NCBI RefSeq assembly: GCF_013348785.1
Contig: NZ_CP054691.1
Span: 310,001 to 374,000 of the forward strand
Reading direction: 5' to 3'
Length of the DNA: 64,000 bases
Origin: Gordonia sp. X0973
GTDB lineage: Bacteria; Actinomycetota; Actinomycetes; Mycobacteriales; Mycobacteriaceae
The position numbers and the translations under genes were made by a program. This document shows, in pieces, positions 1 to 10,344 of the stretch (its first letter is position 1; each line of letters starts with the position of its first letter). A model generated the notes under the pieces. That model ran no database searches, was not told where the DNA came from, and saw only the letters and a program-made list of their open reading frames with translations.

Positions 1-153
1 GCGGTCGACGCATTTCTTCAATGTGTTTCCGAATGGAAGAAATGGTCAGAGGAAATGTCTGTAGATATATCAATAGTGGCGCACAATGCACAGACCACCT
101 ACGGCAACTATATCGATAACGCACGTGTGAATACAGAGATGTGGGGTGGATAG
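1..153 (+). CDS. WXG100-like (ESAT-6-type) ESX protein, C-terminal end only
   Basis: The frame is open from the first base to TAG at 151-153 and gives the last 50 residues of a small helical protein. They contain the closely spaced Trp pair and the Q-T-T-Y-G-N-Y stretch seen in the second helix of many ESAT-6-like proteins. The next gene starts 2 bases downstream and encodes a likely ESX substrate, so the two probably form a secreted pair. The N-terminal half, with the diagnostic W-x-G turn, lies outside the window, so the family call rests on context and on this helix. Base composition is low for the window (27 G/C in bases 1-60). Confidence 0.5.
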   Translation, partial: AVDAFLQCVSEWKKWSEEMSVDISIVAHNAQTTYGNYIDNARVNTEMWGG

Positions 154-155
154 GC

Positions 156-1484
156 ATGACGGATGTCGATCCGGACCTATTTTATGATGTGGCCCGTGTC
201 TATCGCGAGAATTCCGAAGAGATGGCATCGGCGATCTGGTCGGCCTCTATCGGACGGTCCAAAGATGGCTCGGGCGATGACCGAATCGGGTCGGATTGGG
301 GAAAGGAATTTGACTCCGGCGCGGATGAGCTCGGTCAGATTGCCTTTCGGACCTCGAATGTGATCATGAATCTTGGCGGCCTGCTTCGTCAAAATGGTAT
401 CAACCATGACACGACGGAGAGCGCTTCGGACCTTAACCAGCGTGACAGTCATGGGGCGCCAGTGGTTCCGCCGGGAGAGGCATCCGGGACATTCATGAAT
501 TCGGGAATCCAGTTCGGAAGCGTTTCGGGAGGGTCCAAGCCGATTCCGGAATATTGGACGATGGTCAGCTTCCGGTTTGATGGTGATTGGCCCAACGGCA
601 ACGGCGATACGCTGACCGAAGTGGCAGATCGGCTGAAGGCGCTCGGAAACAAGGTTGTCGAACTCAACGATCAGCCGAGTGGCGAGGAATTCAACCTGCT
701 GGATGGTATCGAAGCGGCAGAACTTGAAACGGTTACGGCGAGACTGGGTGAGGCGAGAAACTGCAGTACAAGCGTTGCGGCGGTGTGTGGAGATCTGGGT
801 CGAGCAGCGTCTGACCACGGGACATACCTGAAACAAACTCAAACAACGATCACCGCGATCCTCGACCATCTCGGGCCGATCGTGCTCATAAACATGTCGT
901 TGCCCGAGCCGGCCACAGAAAGTGGGATGGCTGTCGCCGAGGCGTTTATGGAGGAGGCAGGGAGGGAGATTGATCAGCTTCTAAAGAATCTGAAGACGTC
1001 CGCGGATGAGACGAAGGCGTATATCGACGCCGCGAAGGCAGAGGCGAACGAAGCTCTTGTGGCCGTCAAGAAACTACTGGATCTTGTCCCGAGAAACGTA
1101 GCACCGACGGCAGCTTCTCGAGTCAACGACAACCGGCGGAAGGGAAGTCGAGCAGAGCGAATCGCGGGTATTGATCAGACCAAGAAGACTAATATTAAAG
1201 TTTCGTACGAAGATGGCGAAGATAAGCTGGGAGCGCGGACGGTTGTACGTATTCCGGATGAACTCGACGAAGGTCCCAGGAAGCAGCTTCGTGAAGTAAA
1301 GAATGTAAAGGTTCTGCACGCAACCCAGCAGCTTCGGGACATGCTCAAGTACGCAAAGGAGCGCGGCCTAACAATGGTCATTGTTGTCGATAGGGGGAGA
1401 ACCAAGGTTGGTGGCGAGATGCAGAAATTGATTGATCAAAATGAAGGAACCCTATCCATCGATGATACGATGAACTTATCATAA
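156..1484 (+). CDS. ESX/T7SS-associated polymorphic toxin with C-terminal PD-(D/E)XK nuclease-like domain
   Basis: A 442-residue protein. ATG at 156 is chosen because it follows the upstream stop by 2 bases; a GTG at 141 would overlap that gene. Residues 1-100 are helical and WXG-like, and residues 170-320 look coiled-coil or helical. The last 80 residues carry a restriction-endonuclease-like toxin signature: R-I-P-D at 365-368, E-V-K at 380-382, T-Q-Q-L-R-D at 390-395, then A-K-E-R-G and a hydrophobic strand. This is the pattern of Tox-REase-7-type domains (family knowledge), which cut nucleic acids. The N-terminal part would act as the type VII secretion leader. A putative immunity gene follows 11 bases downstream. 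Nuclease activity is inferred. The DNA is clearly AT-rich (27 G/C in 1141-1200, against 44 in 2401-2460), which fits horizontal exchange of toxin modules. Confidence 0.72.
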   Translation: MTDVDPDLFYDVARVYRENSEEMASAIWSASIGRSKDGSGDDRIGSDWGKEFDSGADELGQIAFRTSNVIMNLGGLLRQNGINHDTTESASDLNQRDSHGAPVVPPGEASGTFMNSGIQFGSVSGGSKPIPEYWTMVSFRFDGDWPNGNGDTLTEVADRLKALGNKVVELNDQPSGEEFNLLDGIEAAELETVTARLGEARNCSTSVAAVCGDLGRAASDHGTYLKQTQTTITAILDHLGPIVLINMSLPEPATESGMAVAEAFMEEAGREIDQLLKNLKTSADETKAYIDAAKAEANEALVAVKKLLDLVPRNVAPTAASRVNDNRRKGSRAERIAGIDQTKKTNIKVSYEDGEDKLGARTVVRIPDELDEGPRKQLREVKNVKVLHATQQLRDMLKYAKERGLTMVIVVDRGRTKVGGEMQKLIDQNEGTLSIDDTMNLS

Positions 1485-1495
1485 GTGGGATTGTT

Positions 1496-2098
1496 ATGAA
1501 TCACTATGAAATGATGGCTAGAGACCTTCATGCGGTCGGTATTCCAGAGAGCGACGTGTGGGAGCTCGTCAACGCGCCGCATGGGTACAGGGAGCAGGTG
1601 CCTGTGATGGTGGATTGGCTTGAACATCTAGACGAACGCGTACCGGCCGGTGATGAGCGGGAGAGTATGCGACAGGGGTGCTTACGTGTTCTGTCGACGA
1701 GTTTGTCGAAGGGTAACCGGGAGGCCTTCGAGATCGTCGCGCACCAGTTCGAGATCGAACCGCGCTTGTCGGAATATGTATTGTTCCCTGCGGGGATCGC
1801 TCTGGTCTGCATTGCCGAGCGAAAGGACTTTCCGAGGATCGTCGAGATCCTGGATGCGAGTCCGGACGGTGTTGGTTGTAGTGAGTTGGTGCGGTTCCTG
1901 GGCCGATACAAGACGGCAGAGGGGCGAGAAGCGGCGATTGCCCAGTTGGCGAAACCCGAGGTTCGGATGGATGCGATCCGGGCTTTGCGACAGCAGCGCG
2001 CGCCGGGGGTGCGTGATTTGGTCGCGCAGTACCTCGACGACCCGAACCTGACGACGCGGCAACAGGCCGCGCGGGCACTCGAAGTATTGCCGGAGTAG
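1496..2098 (+). CDS. HEAT-like repeat protein, putative immunity protein for the upstream toxin
   Basis: A 200-residue soluble protein with no signal peptide. Residues 120-200 are built from short paired helices rich in Leu, Ala and Arg (for example A-I-R-A-L-R and A-A-R-A-L-E-V-L), the look of HEAT or armadillo repeats. HEAT-like proteins are a common class of immunity protein beside polymorphic toxins. It starts 11 bases after the toxin stop in the same direction, the usual toxin-immunity layout. GC content rises within the gene toward the genome norm, so the boundary of the exchanged module may lie here. The function is inferred from position; no residue proves binding to the toxin. Confidence 0.6.
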   Translation: MNHYEMMARDLHAVGIPESDVWELVNAPHGYREQVPVMVDWLEHLDERVPAGDERESMRQGCLRVLSTSLSKGNREAFEIVAHQFEIEPRLSEYVLFPAGIALVCIAERKDFPRIVEILDASPDGVGCSELVRFLGRYKTAEGREAAIAQLAKPEVRMDAIRALRQQRAPGVRDLVAQYLDDPNLTTRQQAARALEVLPE

Positions 2099-2110
2099 CG
2101 GTCGGCGAAC

Positions 2111-3583
2111 TCAGGCCTCGCTTGCCGAGTTCTGTTCGCGCGGAAGCACGACGACCGTGACGACGGCCATGACCAGCAGGATCACCGCGGCCGTTCCGAG
2201 CGCCACGTGCATGCCGGTGACGTATGCGGACTTCGCGGCCTCGAGGAATCCGGTGTCGGCGCCGGCGGTGGCGACCGCATCGGTGAGCGTTCCGCGGAAC
2301 GCGTGGCCGTTGTCGCGCAGCGTCCGCTCGAAGACGACGGCGGCCAGCGAGCCGAGCAGCGCCAGGCCGAGCGCCTGGCTCAGTTCGAAGCTGGTCTCCG
2401 AGATGCCCGTCGCCTCGCCGGCGCGTTCGGGCGGAACGGAACCGACGGCGACGTCGGAGACGAGGCTGAAGGCCGTGCCGTAGCCGATACCCGCGATCGC
2501 GGTGCCGATCAGGAAGGCCCACAGGCCGTGATGCACGCCGGTCCACTGCAGCAGGATCATCCCGGCCGCGCAGACGAGCAGCGCTCCGGTGAACGCCCGG
2601 CGGATCCCGACGCGCGCGACGATGCGCGCGGAGCCGAGCGAGAACGCACACACCGTGGCGGCCATCGGGATGCCCAGGAGTGCCGCACCCAGCGGGTCCC
2701 GGCCGGTGACCGATTGCAGATACTCGTTGACCAGGTAGGTCGTCGCGGCGAGTGACATCATCGCGGCCAACGTCGTGCAGATGGCGACCGCGAATCGGGG
2801 ATTGCGCAGCAGACCGAGGTCGACGAGGGGATGCTCGGCGCGTCGGCAGTGTGCCACGAAGCCGACGAGGAGTGCGACGCCGAGGATGCCGACGCCGATC
2901 GTCGTCGAGTCGACGCCACCCAGCGCCAGGTGTTTGATCGCGTAGACCGCGACGAAGATCCCGCCCACCGACAGCGCGACGCCGAGGAAATCGAAGGGTG
3001 CGGAATCCGTCGCGGGCGAACGGGAGTCGGCCGGCAGCAGCCAGTACGTGAACCACAGGATCGCGACGACCGGCACGTTGATGAGGAAGACCGAGCCCCA
3101 CCAGAAGTGGTGCAGGAGGAGTCCGCCGACGATCGGGCCGATCGCGGCGCCCCCGGCGAAGGCCGACGTCCAGATGCCGATGGCGCGCGACCGCTCGTTC
3201 TCGTCGGGAAACATCGTGGAGATGATGGCCAGGCTCGACGGGAGCAGCGTCGCCCCACCGACACCCATCAGGGCGCGCGCTCCGATGAGCATCGCCGGAG
3301 CTGCGGCGAAGGCGGCCAGGGCCGAGCCGATGCCGAAGACAGTCGCGCCGGTGAGCAGGAGCCGACGTCGGCCGATCCGGTCGCCGAGGCTGCCCATCGT
3401 GATAAGGATTCCGGCGATGACGAAGCTGTAGGAGTCGAGGATCCACAGGGCCGCCGTCGGCGACGGGTCGAGGTCCTTGGCCAACTGCGGCATCGCCAGG
3501 AAGAGCACCGAGACATCCATCGACACCAGCAACACGGGCAGTAGGAGGACGCCGAGGCCCCACCATCGTCGATTGGTGCTCAC
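2111..3583 (-). CDS. DHA2-family MFS multidrug efflux transporter
   Basis: A 490-residue, 14-TM major facilitator protein of the QacA/SmvA/LfrA type. The motif after TM2 is G-D-R-I-G-R-R-R (motif A). TM1 carries M-D-x-S-V-L-F-L-A-M-P, the DHA2 signature with an acidic residue in the first helix. Such pumps use the proton gradient to expel cationic drugs and dyes. The GTG start (3583) overlaps the stop of the upstream membrane glycosyltransferase gene by 4 bases (GTGA), so the two are co-translated. The much longer open frame that runs upstream is an antisense shadow over that gene. It converges on the toxin/immunity cassette with a 12-base gap. The substrate cannot be read from the sequence. 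Confidence 0.85.
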   Translation of the reverse strand: MSTNRRWWGLGVLLLPVLLVSMDVSVLFLAMPQLAKDLDPSPTAALWILDSYSFVIAGILITMGSLGDRIGRRRLLLTGATVFGIGSALAAFAAAPAMLIGARALMGVGGATLLPSSLAIISTMFPDENERSRAIGIWTSAFAGGAAIGPIVGGLLLHHFWWGSVFLINVPVVAILWFTYWLLPADSRSPATDSAPFDFLGVALSVGGIFVAVYAIKHLALGGVDSTTIGVGILGVALLVGFVAHCRRAEHPLVDLGLLRNPRFAVAICTTLAAMMSLAATTYLVNEYLQSVTGRDPLGAALLGIPMAATVCAFSLGSARIVARVGIRRAFTGALLVCAAGMILLQWTGVHHGLWAFLIGTAIAGIGYGTAFSLVSDVAVGSVPPERAGEATGISETSFELSQALGLALLGSLAAVVFERTLRDNGHAFRGTLTDAVATAGADTGFLEAAKSAYVTGMHVALGTAAVILLVMAVVTVVVLPREQNSASEA

Positions 3584-4830
3584 ATAGCGTGAGGGTAGAC
3601 CGTCAGCATGTGCGCGCCGAACCAGGAGCTCAGGGCTATCGCACACGTGAGTGCGGTGACTCGGACCGCGGTGGTCTGCCTGGCCAACAGATTGGCGACC
3701 GGGATCAGGAGGACGAAGGCGGGCAGCAGCAGGCGGGCACGGCTCATCATCAGCCCGCTCGAGGCCACGATAGACACGGTGACCAGGGTGCCGTAGAGCA
3801 GCAGGGGCCACGGGGTGCGGGCGGCTACGTTGACACCGATCAGTATCACCGTCGCGAGGATGACCAGCGCGGTCGCGACCGGGGCGACCTCGCCGGAGTT
3901 GACCAGGGTGTAGTTGACGAATTTTGCGGTGGCGCGCCCCCAGTCGAATTCGGTGCCCCAGCCCGCGGTCTGGATATCGAACCAGCCGCTCGGCGTCCCG
4001 GTGTGATGCCACACGACGCCCAGATAGCCCAGGTAGCCGAGCGGGGCGAGCACGATGGCGACCCACGCCCGCCAGCCGCCGCGGGGGATGCCGTCGTCGC
4101 CGGTCTTGCCCCTGGGGTAGCCCAGGGCGGCCAGCAAAGCGGTGAGCATGACCACGCCGATGATGACGATCCCGGTCGGCCGGATGGTCCCGGCCAGCAT
4201 CGCGGTGATCCCGGCCAGCAGCCAGCGCCGTTCCAGCACGCCGACCAGCGCCCACGCGACCAGCGCGCAGAACAACGCCTCGGTGTAGGCCATCGACAGC
4301 ACGATGCCCATCGGGGCCGCCGCGAACAGGATCATCAGGGTCAACCCGGTGGTACGGGCCTGCTCGTCGTCGGCCTGCCACATGCGCGCCGCGCACCAGC
4401 GCCCGAGTCGGGCGACGGCGACGGCGGCGAATCCCCCGGCAACCGCCGAGACGATGATCGCCGCCGCGTAGGTGTTGACCCCGGGCAGCTTCGCGACCGC
4501 GCCGACCAGGTACGGGTAGCCGGGGAAGAACGCGAAGGCCGTGTCCGGGGTGTGGATCCCGTTGGCATCGGTCTGGGTGACCGGGACGTCGTGGTAGCCG
4601 TACCGCGCGATCGCGAGCATCCACTTGCCGTCCCACGCCTGCAGCGCCGAGGTCAGCGAGGTGCCGCGCAGGTCGGCGAACCGGGCGAGAACGGCGACTC
4701 CGGCGAGTCGTACCGCGAAGTAGCCCAGGATCGGGATCACCCAGTCGTCGACCATGTCGCGACGCTGGACCGCCCGGGACCCGGGCGTCGCGCGATCAGG
4801 CGCGTCGTCGACTGTCGGCGATGAGGTCAC
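3580..4830 (-). CDS. GT-C / PIG-V-like membrane mannosyltransferase
   Basis: An integral membrane protein of about 416 residues with roughly ten TM helices. The first extracytoplasmic loop holds W-D-G-K-W followed by A-R-Y-G-Y, and then F-F-P-G-Y-P. These are the conserved elements of PIG-V-type polyprenyl-phosphate-mannose-dependent transferases, whose loop Asp is catalytic. In mycolate-containing bacteria such enzymes extend lipoglycans or mannosylate envelope proteins. The start is uncertain: GTG at 4830 or ATG at 4755 are both possible, and ATG at 4872 would run into the ask promoter region. It is coupled to the MFS gene. Acceptor and product are unknown. Confidence 0.72.
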   Translation of the reverse strand: MTSSPTVDDAPDRATPGSRAVQRRDMVDDWVIPILGYFAVRLAGVAVLARFADLRGTSLTSALQAWDGKWMLAIARYGYHDVPVTQTDANGIHTPDTAFAFFPGYPYLVGAVAKLPGVNTYAAAIIVSAVAGGFAAVAVARLGRWCAARMWQADDEQARTTGLTLMILFAAAPMGIVLSMAYTEALFCALVAWALVGVLERRWLLAGITAMLAGTIRPTGIVIIGVVMLTALLAALGYPRGKTGDDGIPRGGWRAWVAIVLAPLGYLGYLGVVWHHTGTPSGWFDIQTAGWGTEFDWGRATAKFVNYTLVNSGEVAPVATALVILATVILIGVNVAARTPWPLLLYGTLVTVSIVASSGLMMSRARLLLPAFVLLIPVANLLARQTTAVRVTALTCAIALSSWFGAHMLTVYPHAM

Positions 4831-4873
4831 GACGAGGATCGTAGTGGCGACGATGCGCATGCGGAGGCCCAAC

Positions 4874-4889
4874 GTCTACCCCGGTAGAC
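4874..4889. promoter_or_regulatory. Palindrome in the divergent ask / mannosyltransferase promoter region
   Basis: GTCTACC and GGTAGAC form a perfect 7-2-7 inverted repeat about 64 bases before the ask start. The second arm overlaps a TAGACT that would serve as a -10 element for rightward transcription. The arrangement fits an operator that represses ask, but the regulator is unknown and a chance palindrome is not excluded. Confidence 0.35.
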
Positions 4890-4952
4890 TTGGACGCTGG
4901 CAAGGACCGGCGAACACGCTGGTGAAGACCCAGTGAAGAGAGGCGAACCCCG

Positions 4953-7246
<2,294 letters not shown>

Positions 7247-7255
7247 AACCTGGGG

Positions 7256-8188
7256 CTATGCGGTGAGCCGTTGGTAGCTCGCCATGATCTTCTCGTCGAG
7301 AAGTTCGTTGTTCACGTGATCGATGGCCTCGAGTAGGAGCGGCGCGGGTTCGTCGGAACCCAGCACGACCACCTCGATGGCCTGGAACTTCCGGATCCCG
7401 GCCTGGCGCAGGTCGCGGGCGATGTAACCGGACCGGATATGGGTGACGAAGGACTGCATCCGGCGGTGGAAGAGGTCGACGATCGCGGTCTCGTCCGACC
7501 CCGGTGGCACCAGACCGTCGTTGCGCATCTCCAGTCGCAGCCATTTCGTCTGACGATCGAGCACGGCGCCGTCGGGCAGTGCCAGATTCCGCGGCGGGGC
7601 CGACGGCACCGGTTGCGGCACGGTTGGCGGCATCGCCGCCGGATACGCGGACGCGGCGGGATACCCGGACGCGGCGGGATACCCGGGCGGCGAGGGATAA
7701 GCGGGCGCGGAGGGATAAGCGGGCGCCGCGGCAGCGCCGACCGTCGAGAGGTCGACGACCGTCAGCGGTGCCGTGACGAGGGTGCGGAAGTCGAAGCCGA
7801 GTAGGTCGGAGAAGACGGCCAGATAGGCGTCCTCGTCGGAATCGCCATCCGCCAGCCGGGCCTCGGCGGGCAACGGCTTGCCCTGCTCGTCGACGATCTC
7901 GCCGTTCTGCTCGAGACGGAGTCGGCTGACCGGACCAGCCGCCTCGACGAGATACGTCGACGTGGCCGCGGAGATGGCGACGACGAAGGTCTGCCGACCC
8001 AGGCGGGCGCCGAGTTCCTTGATGACCGCACTCCCGGTTGCGGCGGTCACGACCACCAGGTGCGGGCCCACCTGCACGATCCCCGTCTGTCCGGGCCCGA
8101 TGAGATCGAATGACGTGAGCGGCCCGGAGAGGCCGAGTTCGGCCGGGGTGGTGTGGGTGATGATCCCGAGAGCGGTGTTCCACGACAT
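7256..8188 (-). CDS. Hypothetical protein with Tyr-Pro-Ala hexapeptide repeats
   Basis: A soluble protein of 310 residues that I do not recognise. An N-terminal domain of about 145 residues, rich in beta strands, is joined by a low-complexity linker to an alpha/beta C-terminal domain (from about residue 205) that contains R-R-M-Q-S-F-V-T-H-I-R-S-G-Y. The linker consists of repeats of Y-P-x-x-x-x encoded by an 18-bp DNA repeat. The repeat resembles the Tyr/Pro-rich linkers of actinobacterial signalling and ESX-linked proteins. ATG at 8188 is used because the frame upstream overlaps the neighbouring promoter and is antisense-like. Confidence 0.7.
   Translation of the reverse strand: MSWNTALGIITHTTPAELGLSGPLTSFDLIGPGQTGIVQVGPHLVVVTAATGSAVIKELGARLGRQTFVVAISAATSTYLVEAAGPVSRLRLEQNGEIVDEQGKPLPAEARLADGDSDEDAYLAVFSDLLGFDFRTLVTAPLTVVDLSTVGAAAAPAYPSAPAYPSPPGYPAASGYPAASAYPAAMPPTVPQPVPSAPPRNLALPDGAVLDRQTKWLRLEMRNDGLVPPGSDETAIVDLFHRRMQSFVTHIRSGYIARDLRQAGIRKFQAIEVVVLGSDEPAPLLLEAIDHVNNELLDEKIMASYQRLTA
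7642..7731. repeat. Five 18-bp tandem units encoding the Y-P-x4 linker
   Basis: Five contiguous 18-base units begin at 7642, 7660, 7678, 7696 and 7714. Each starts GATAC or GATAA and continues with a GC-rich block. Units 1 and 2 differ at one base. The unit is a multiple of three, so copy-number change would only lengthen or shorten the linker. Confidence 0.85.
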
Positions 8189-8241
8189 GGTCGTCAAGCC
8201 TAGTGGCGGTCGCGGCACCCCCGCTGGGTACGGGGACCGGG

Positions 8242-8679
8242 CTAGAGCGCGCGCAGGATCTCGTTGAGCTTCTTGTCCGACGCGGAGACGGCGATGCCCA
8301 CCGCGGGCTCGACGAGTTTCGCGATGGCGCGTCCGGCCAGGCCGCCGGGGAACTTGTAGTCGATCTCGACGTTGATCTTCGTCGTAGTCGGATCGACCTC
8401 GCTGAGCCGCCACCGCGTCTGGTTGTCGAAACCCGACACCGACGAGGTGTCGATCTCGCTGCCCTCGACCCAGCGGGTGATCTCGATGACCGAGTCGACG
8501 CGCGCACCGACCTTCATGCGCGACTGGAAACGGGCACCCTCGCCGCGGGTCTGCTCACCCGTCGGAGTGATCTCGGACATGCCGAACATCCACTTAGGCA
8601 GGTTCTGCACCGTCGACATGTACTCCCAGACCTTGGCGATCGGGACATCGACGGTGTTTGCGTGGTTGACGTGGCCCAT
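8242..8679 (-). CDS. SRPBCC / polyketide-cyclase-like protein
   Basis: A 145-residue single-domain START-like (SRPBCC) protein. It opens with N-T-V-D-V-P-I-A-K-V-W-E-Y-M and ends in the long amphipathic helix typical of the fold, which encloses a hydrophobic ligand. It is close to the mycobacterial family of small SRPBCC proteins of unknown ligand. ATG at 8679 is supported by a good GGGGAGA ribosome-binding site just upstream. It is divergently transcribed from the small SPOR-like gene at 8762. Confidence 0.85.
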   Translation of the reverse strand: MGHVNHANTVDVPIAKVWEYMSTVQNLPKWMFGMSEITPTGEQTRGEGARFQSRMKVGARVDSVIEITRWVEGSEIDTSSVSGFDNQTRWRLSEVDPTTTKINVEIDYKFPGGLAGRAIAKLVEPAVGIAVSASDKKLNEILRAL

Positions 8680-8761
8680 TGCTCTCCCCTTGATCGATCT
8701 TTCGTGGCAGCCTAGCCGGTCAGACGCACGGGCGGCCGAACGGGGGATTAGGCTTCCCGAC

Positions 8762-8935
8762 ATGAGCGACGAGCAGTGGTACTACGAGATCTCGACGGGA
8801 ACGGTCACGCAGGGCAAGCACGGCAGCGTCTTCGATCGGATGGGCCCCTACCCCGACGAGGAGACCGCGCGTCGCGCACTGGAGATCGCGAAGGAGCGCA
8901 ACGCCGCCGCCGACGAGGATGACGCCGACAACTGA
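8762..8935 (+). CDS. Small SPOR-like conserved protein
   Basis: A 57-residue acidic protein beginning M-S-D-E-Q-W-Y-Y. It continues with a G-x-V-T-Q-G-K segment and R-M-G-P-Y-P-D-E-E-T-A-R-R-A-L-E, the pattern of a family of about 60-residue actinobacterial proteins often labelled SPOR-domain-like. There is no signal peptide or TM helix, so a cytoplasmic role is likely. It is divergent from the SRPBCC gene. The function is unknown. Confidence 0.7.
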   Translation: MSDEQWYYEISTGTVTQGKHGSVFDRMGPYPDEETARRALEIAKERNAAADEDDADN

Positions 8936-9046
8936 TCCGCGGACTCGGTAACGTCTCGACCATCACCGCGTATCGATCCGAAAACGCCGGGTTGCGATAG
9001 CAAAACGATCCGTTCGGTGTTGTCCCGGCGGCGCTAGCGTGCCGGT

Positions 9047-10312
9047 ATGTCCAGTGTTTCGGCCCGCTCCCGCCGCGCCGCTCTCCGTCGGAGTTCGGTG
9101 GTTGCCGTCGGCGCGGCGGCAGCAGTCCTCGGTGGCGTCTGTCCGCCGCCGTCGGCGCAGGCCGCCGACTTCTACACGCCGCCGGCCCAGGTGTCACCGG
9201 CCGCGTCGCAACCCGGGACGCTGGTCCGCAGCCAACCCGTCCCGCTGATGCCGCCGCTGCCCGGCACGGCCACGCGGATCATGTACATGACCAGCTACCA
9301 GGACAAGACGCCGGTGGCCGCGACGGGCACGGTCGTCGAACCGTTCGCCGGGTGGCGCGGCCCCGGTCCCCGTCCGACGGTGGTCGTCGGGCCGGGTACC
9401 GCCGGACAGGGCGACCAGTGTGCCCCGTCCAAGCTGACCGGCACTCCGATCGCGGTGGACCCGGGCAAATCGAGTCTGGCACTGAACTTCGTCCTCCCGG
9501 AGATGCTGATCCTGCTCAACAACGGCATCCGCGTCGCCATCCCCGACTACGTCGGCATGGGCACTCCCGGCGTCGCGACCTATCTGAACCGTGCCGAAGG
9601 CGCCTACGCGATGATCGACGCCGCCCGTGCGGCACTGTCATTGAAGAACGCTCCGGGTAACTCGCCGATCGCCTTCTCCGGGTACGGCGAGGGTGGTTCG
9701 GCCGCGGCTGCGGCCGCCGAAGCCGTCGGCGACTACGCACCGGACCTCGACGTGCGTGCGGCTCACGCGGGTGCGCCGATGATGGACGTGACCAGCACCG
9801 TCAACAAGGTGGAGGGCACCCACGACGCCGGCACCATCGGGTACGTGCTGAACGGTCTGGCAGTGCGCTATCCGGCGGTGCGGCCCATCCTCGACCGGGA
9901 ATTGAATCCGGCGGGCAAGGCCATGCTGGCGGCGGTCGCCGGGCAGTGCGTCGCCGACACCGGCCTCGCCTACGGTGGTCAGCGCTCCACCGCGTGGACC
10001 CGTACCGGTGAGTCGATCGGGCAGCTCGTCGCCCGCACCCCCGCCTTGCAGAAGGCCCTCGGCGACCAGCAGATCGGACGCGGGAAGCCGAAGGTGCCCG
10101 TGCTGTTGGAGGCCGCTCCGGCCGACGACCTGGTGCCCTTCGCCGACGTCCGGCGCGTCTACGACGCGTGGCGCGGCAAAGGGGTGGCCGTCACGCTCAC
10201 CACCGAGGGCGTGCCGCCGCTGCTGTCCGGGACGGGTTTGACGCACGCCGCGGCAAAGGTGCCCAGCCTGTTCCCGGCGGCGAGCTACCTGATGTCTGCG
10301 TTCGACGGCTGA
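9047..10312 (+). CDS. Secreted LIP-family lipase-fold protein lacking the nucleophile Ser
   Basis: A 421-residue secretory protein with a signal peptide at 1-40 (twin Arg near the start, then an Ala-rich core ending S-A-Q-A-A). The body resembles secretory triacylglycerol lipases of the LIP family: G-P-G-T-A-G-Q-G-D at about 115-123, P-D-Y-V-G-M-G-T at 166-173, and the nucleophile-elbow region at 210-217. Normally the elbow reads G-Y-S-x-G-G; here it is G-Y-G-E-G-G, so Gly214 replaces the catalytic Ser. Candidate acid (A-D-D-L-V-P) and His (G-L-T-H-A-A) regions remain. It may be a catalytically dead envelope protein or binder. Transcribed alone from a 110-base upstream gap. Confidence 0.8.
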   Translation: MSSVSARSRRAALRRSSVVAVGAAAAVLGGVCPPPSAQAADFYTPPAQVSPAASQPGTLVRSQPVPLMPPLPGTATRIMYMTSYQDKTPVAATGTVVEPFAGWRGPGPRPTVVVGPGTAGQGDQCAPSKLTGTPIAVDPGKSSLALNFVLPEMLILLNNGIRVAIPDYVGMGTPGVATYLNRAEGAYAMIDAARAALSLKNAPGNSPIAFSGYGEGGSAAAAAAEAVGDYAPDLDVRAAHAGAPMMDVTSTVNKVEGTHDAGTIGYVLNGLAVRYPAVRPILDRELNPAGKAMLAAVAGQCVADTGLAYGGQRSTAWTRTGESIGQLVARTPALQKALGDQQIGRGKPKVPVLLEAAPADDLVPFADVRRVYDAWRGKGVAVTLTTEGVPPLLSGTGLTHAAAKVPSLFPAASYLMSAFDG

Positions 10313-10344
10313 TCGCCGGGTCGCCGTGTGCGACGATGTCGACT

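Noticed and set aside
2111..4636. 841-residue reading of the MFS frame
   Set aside because: The first 350 residues are an antisense-like extension over the mannosyltransferase gene; the real start is GTG at 3583 with a GTGA overlap.
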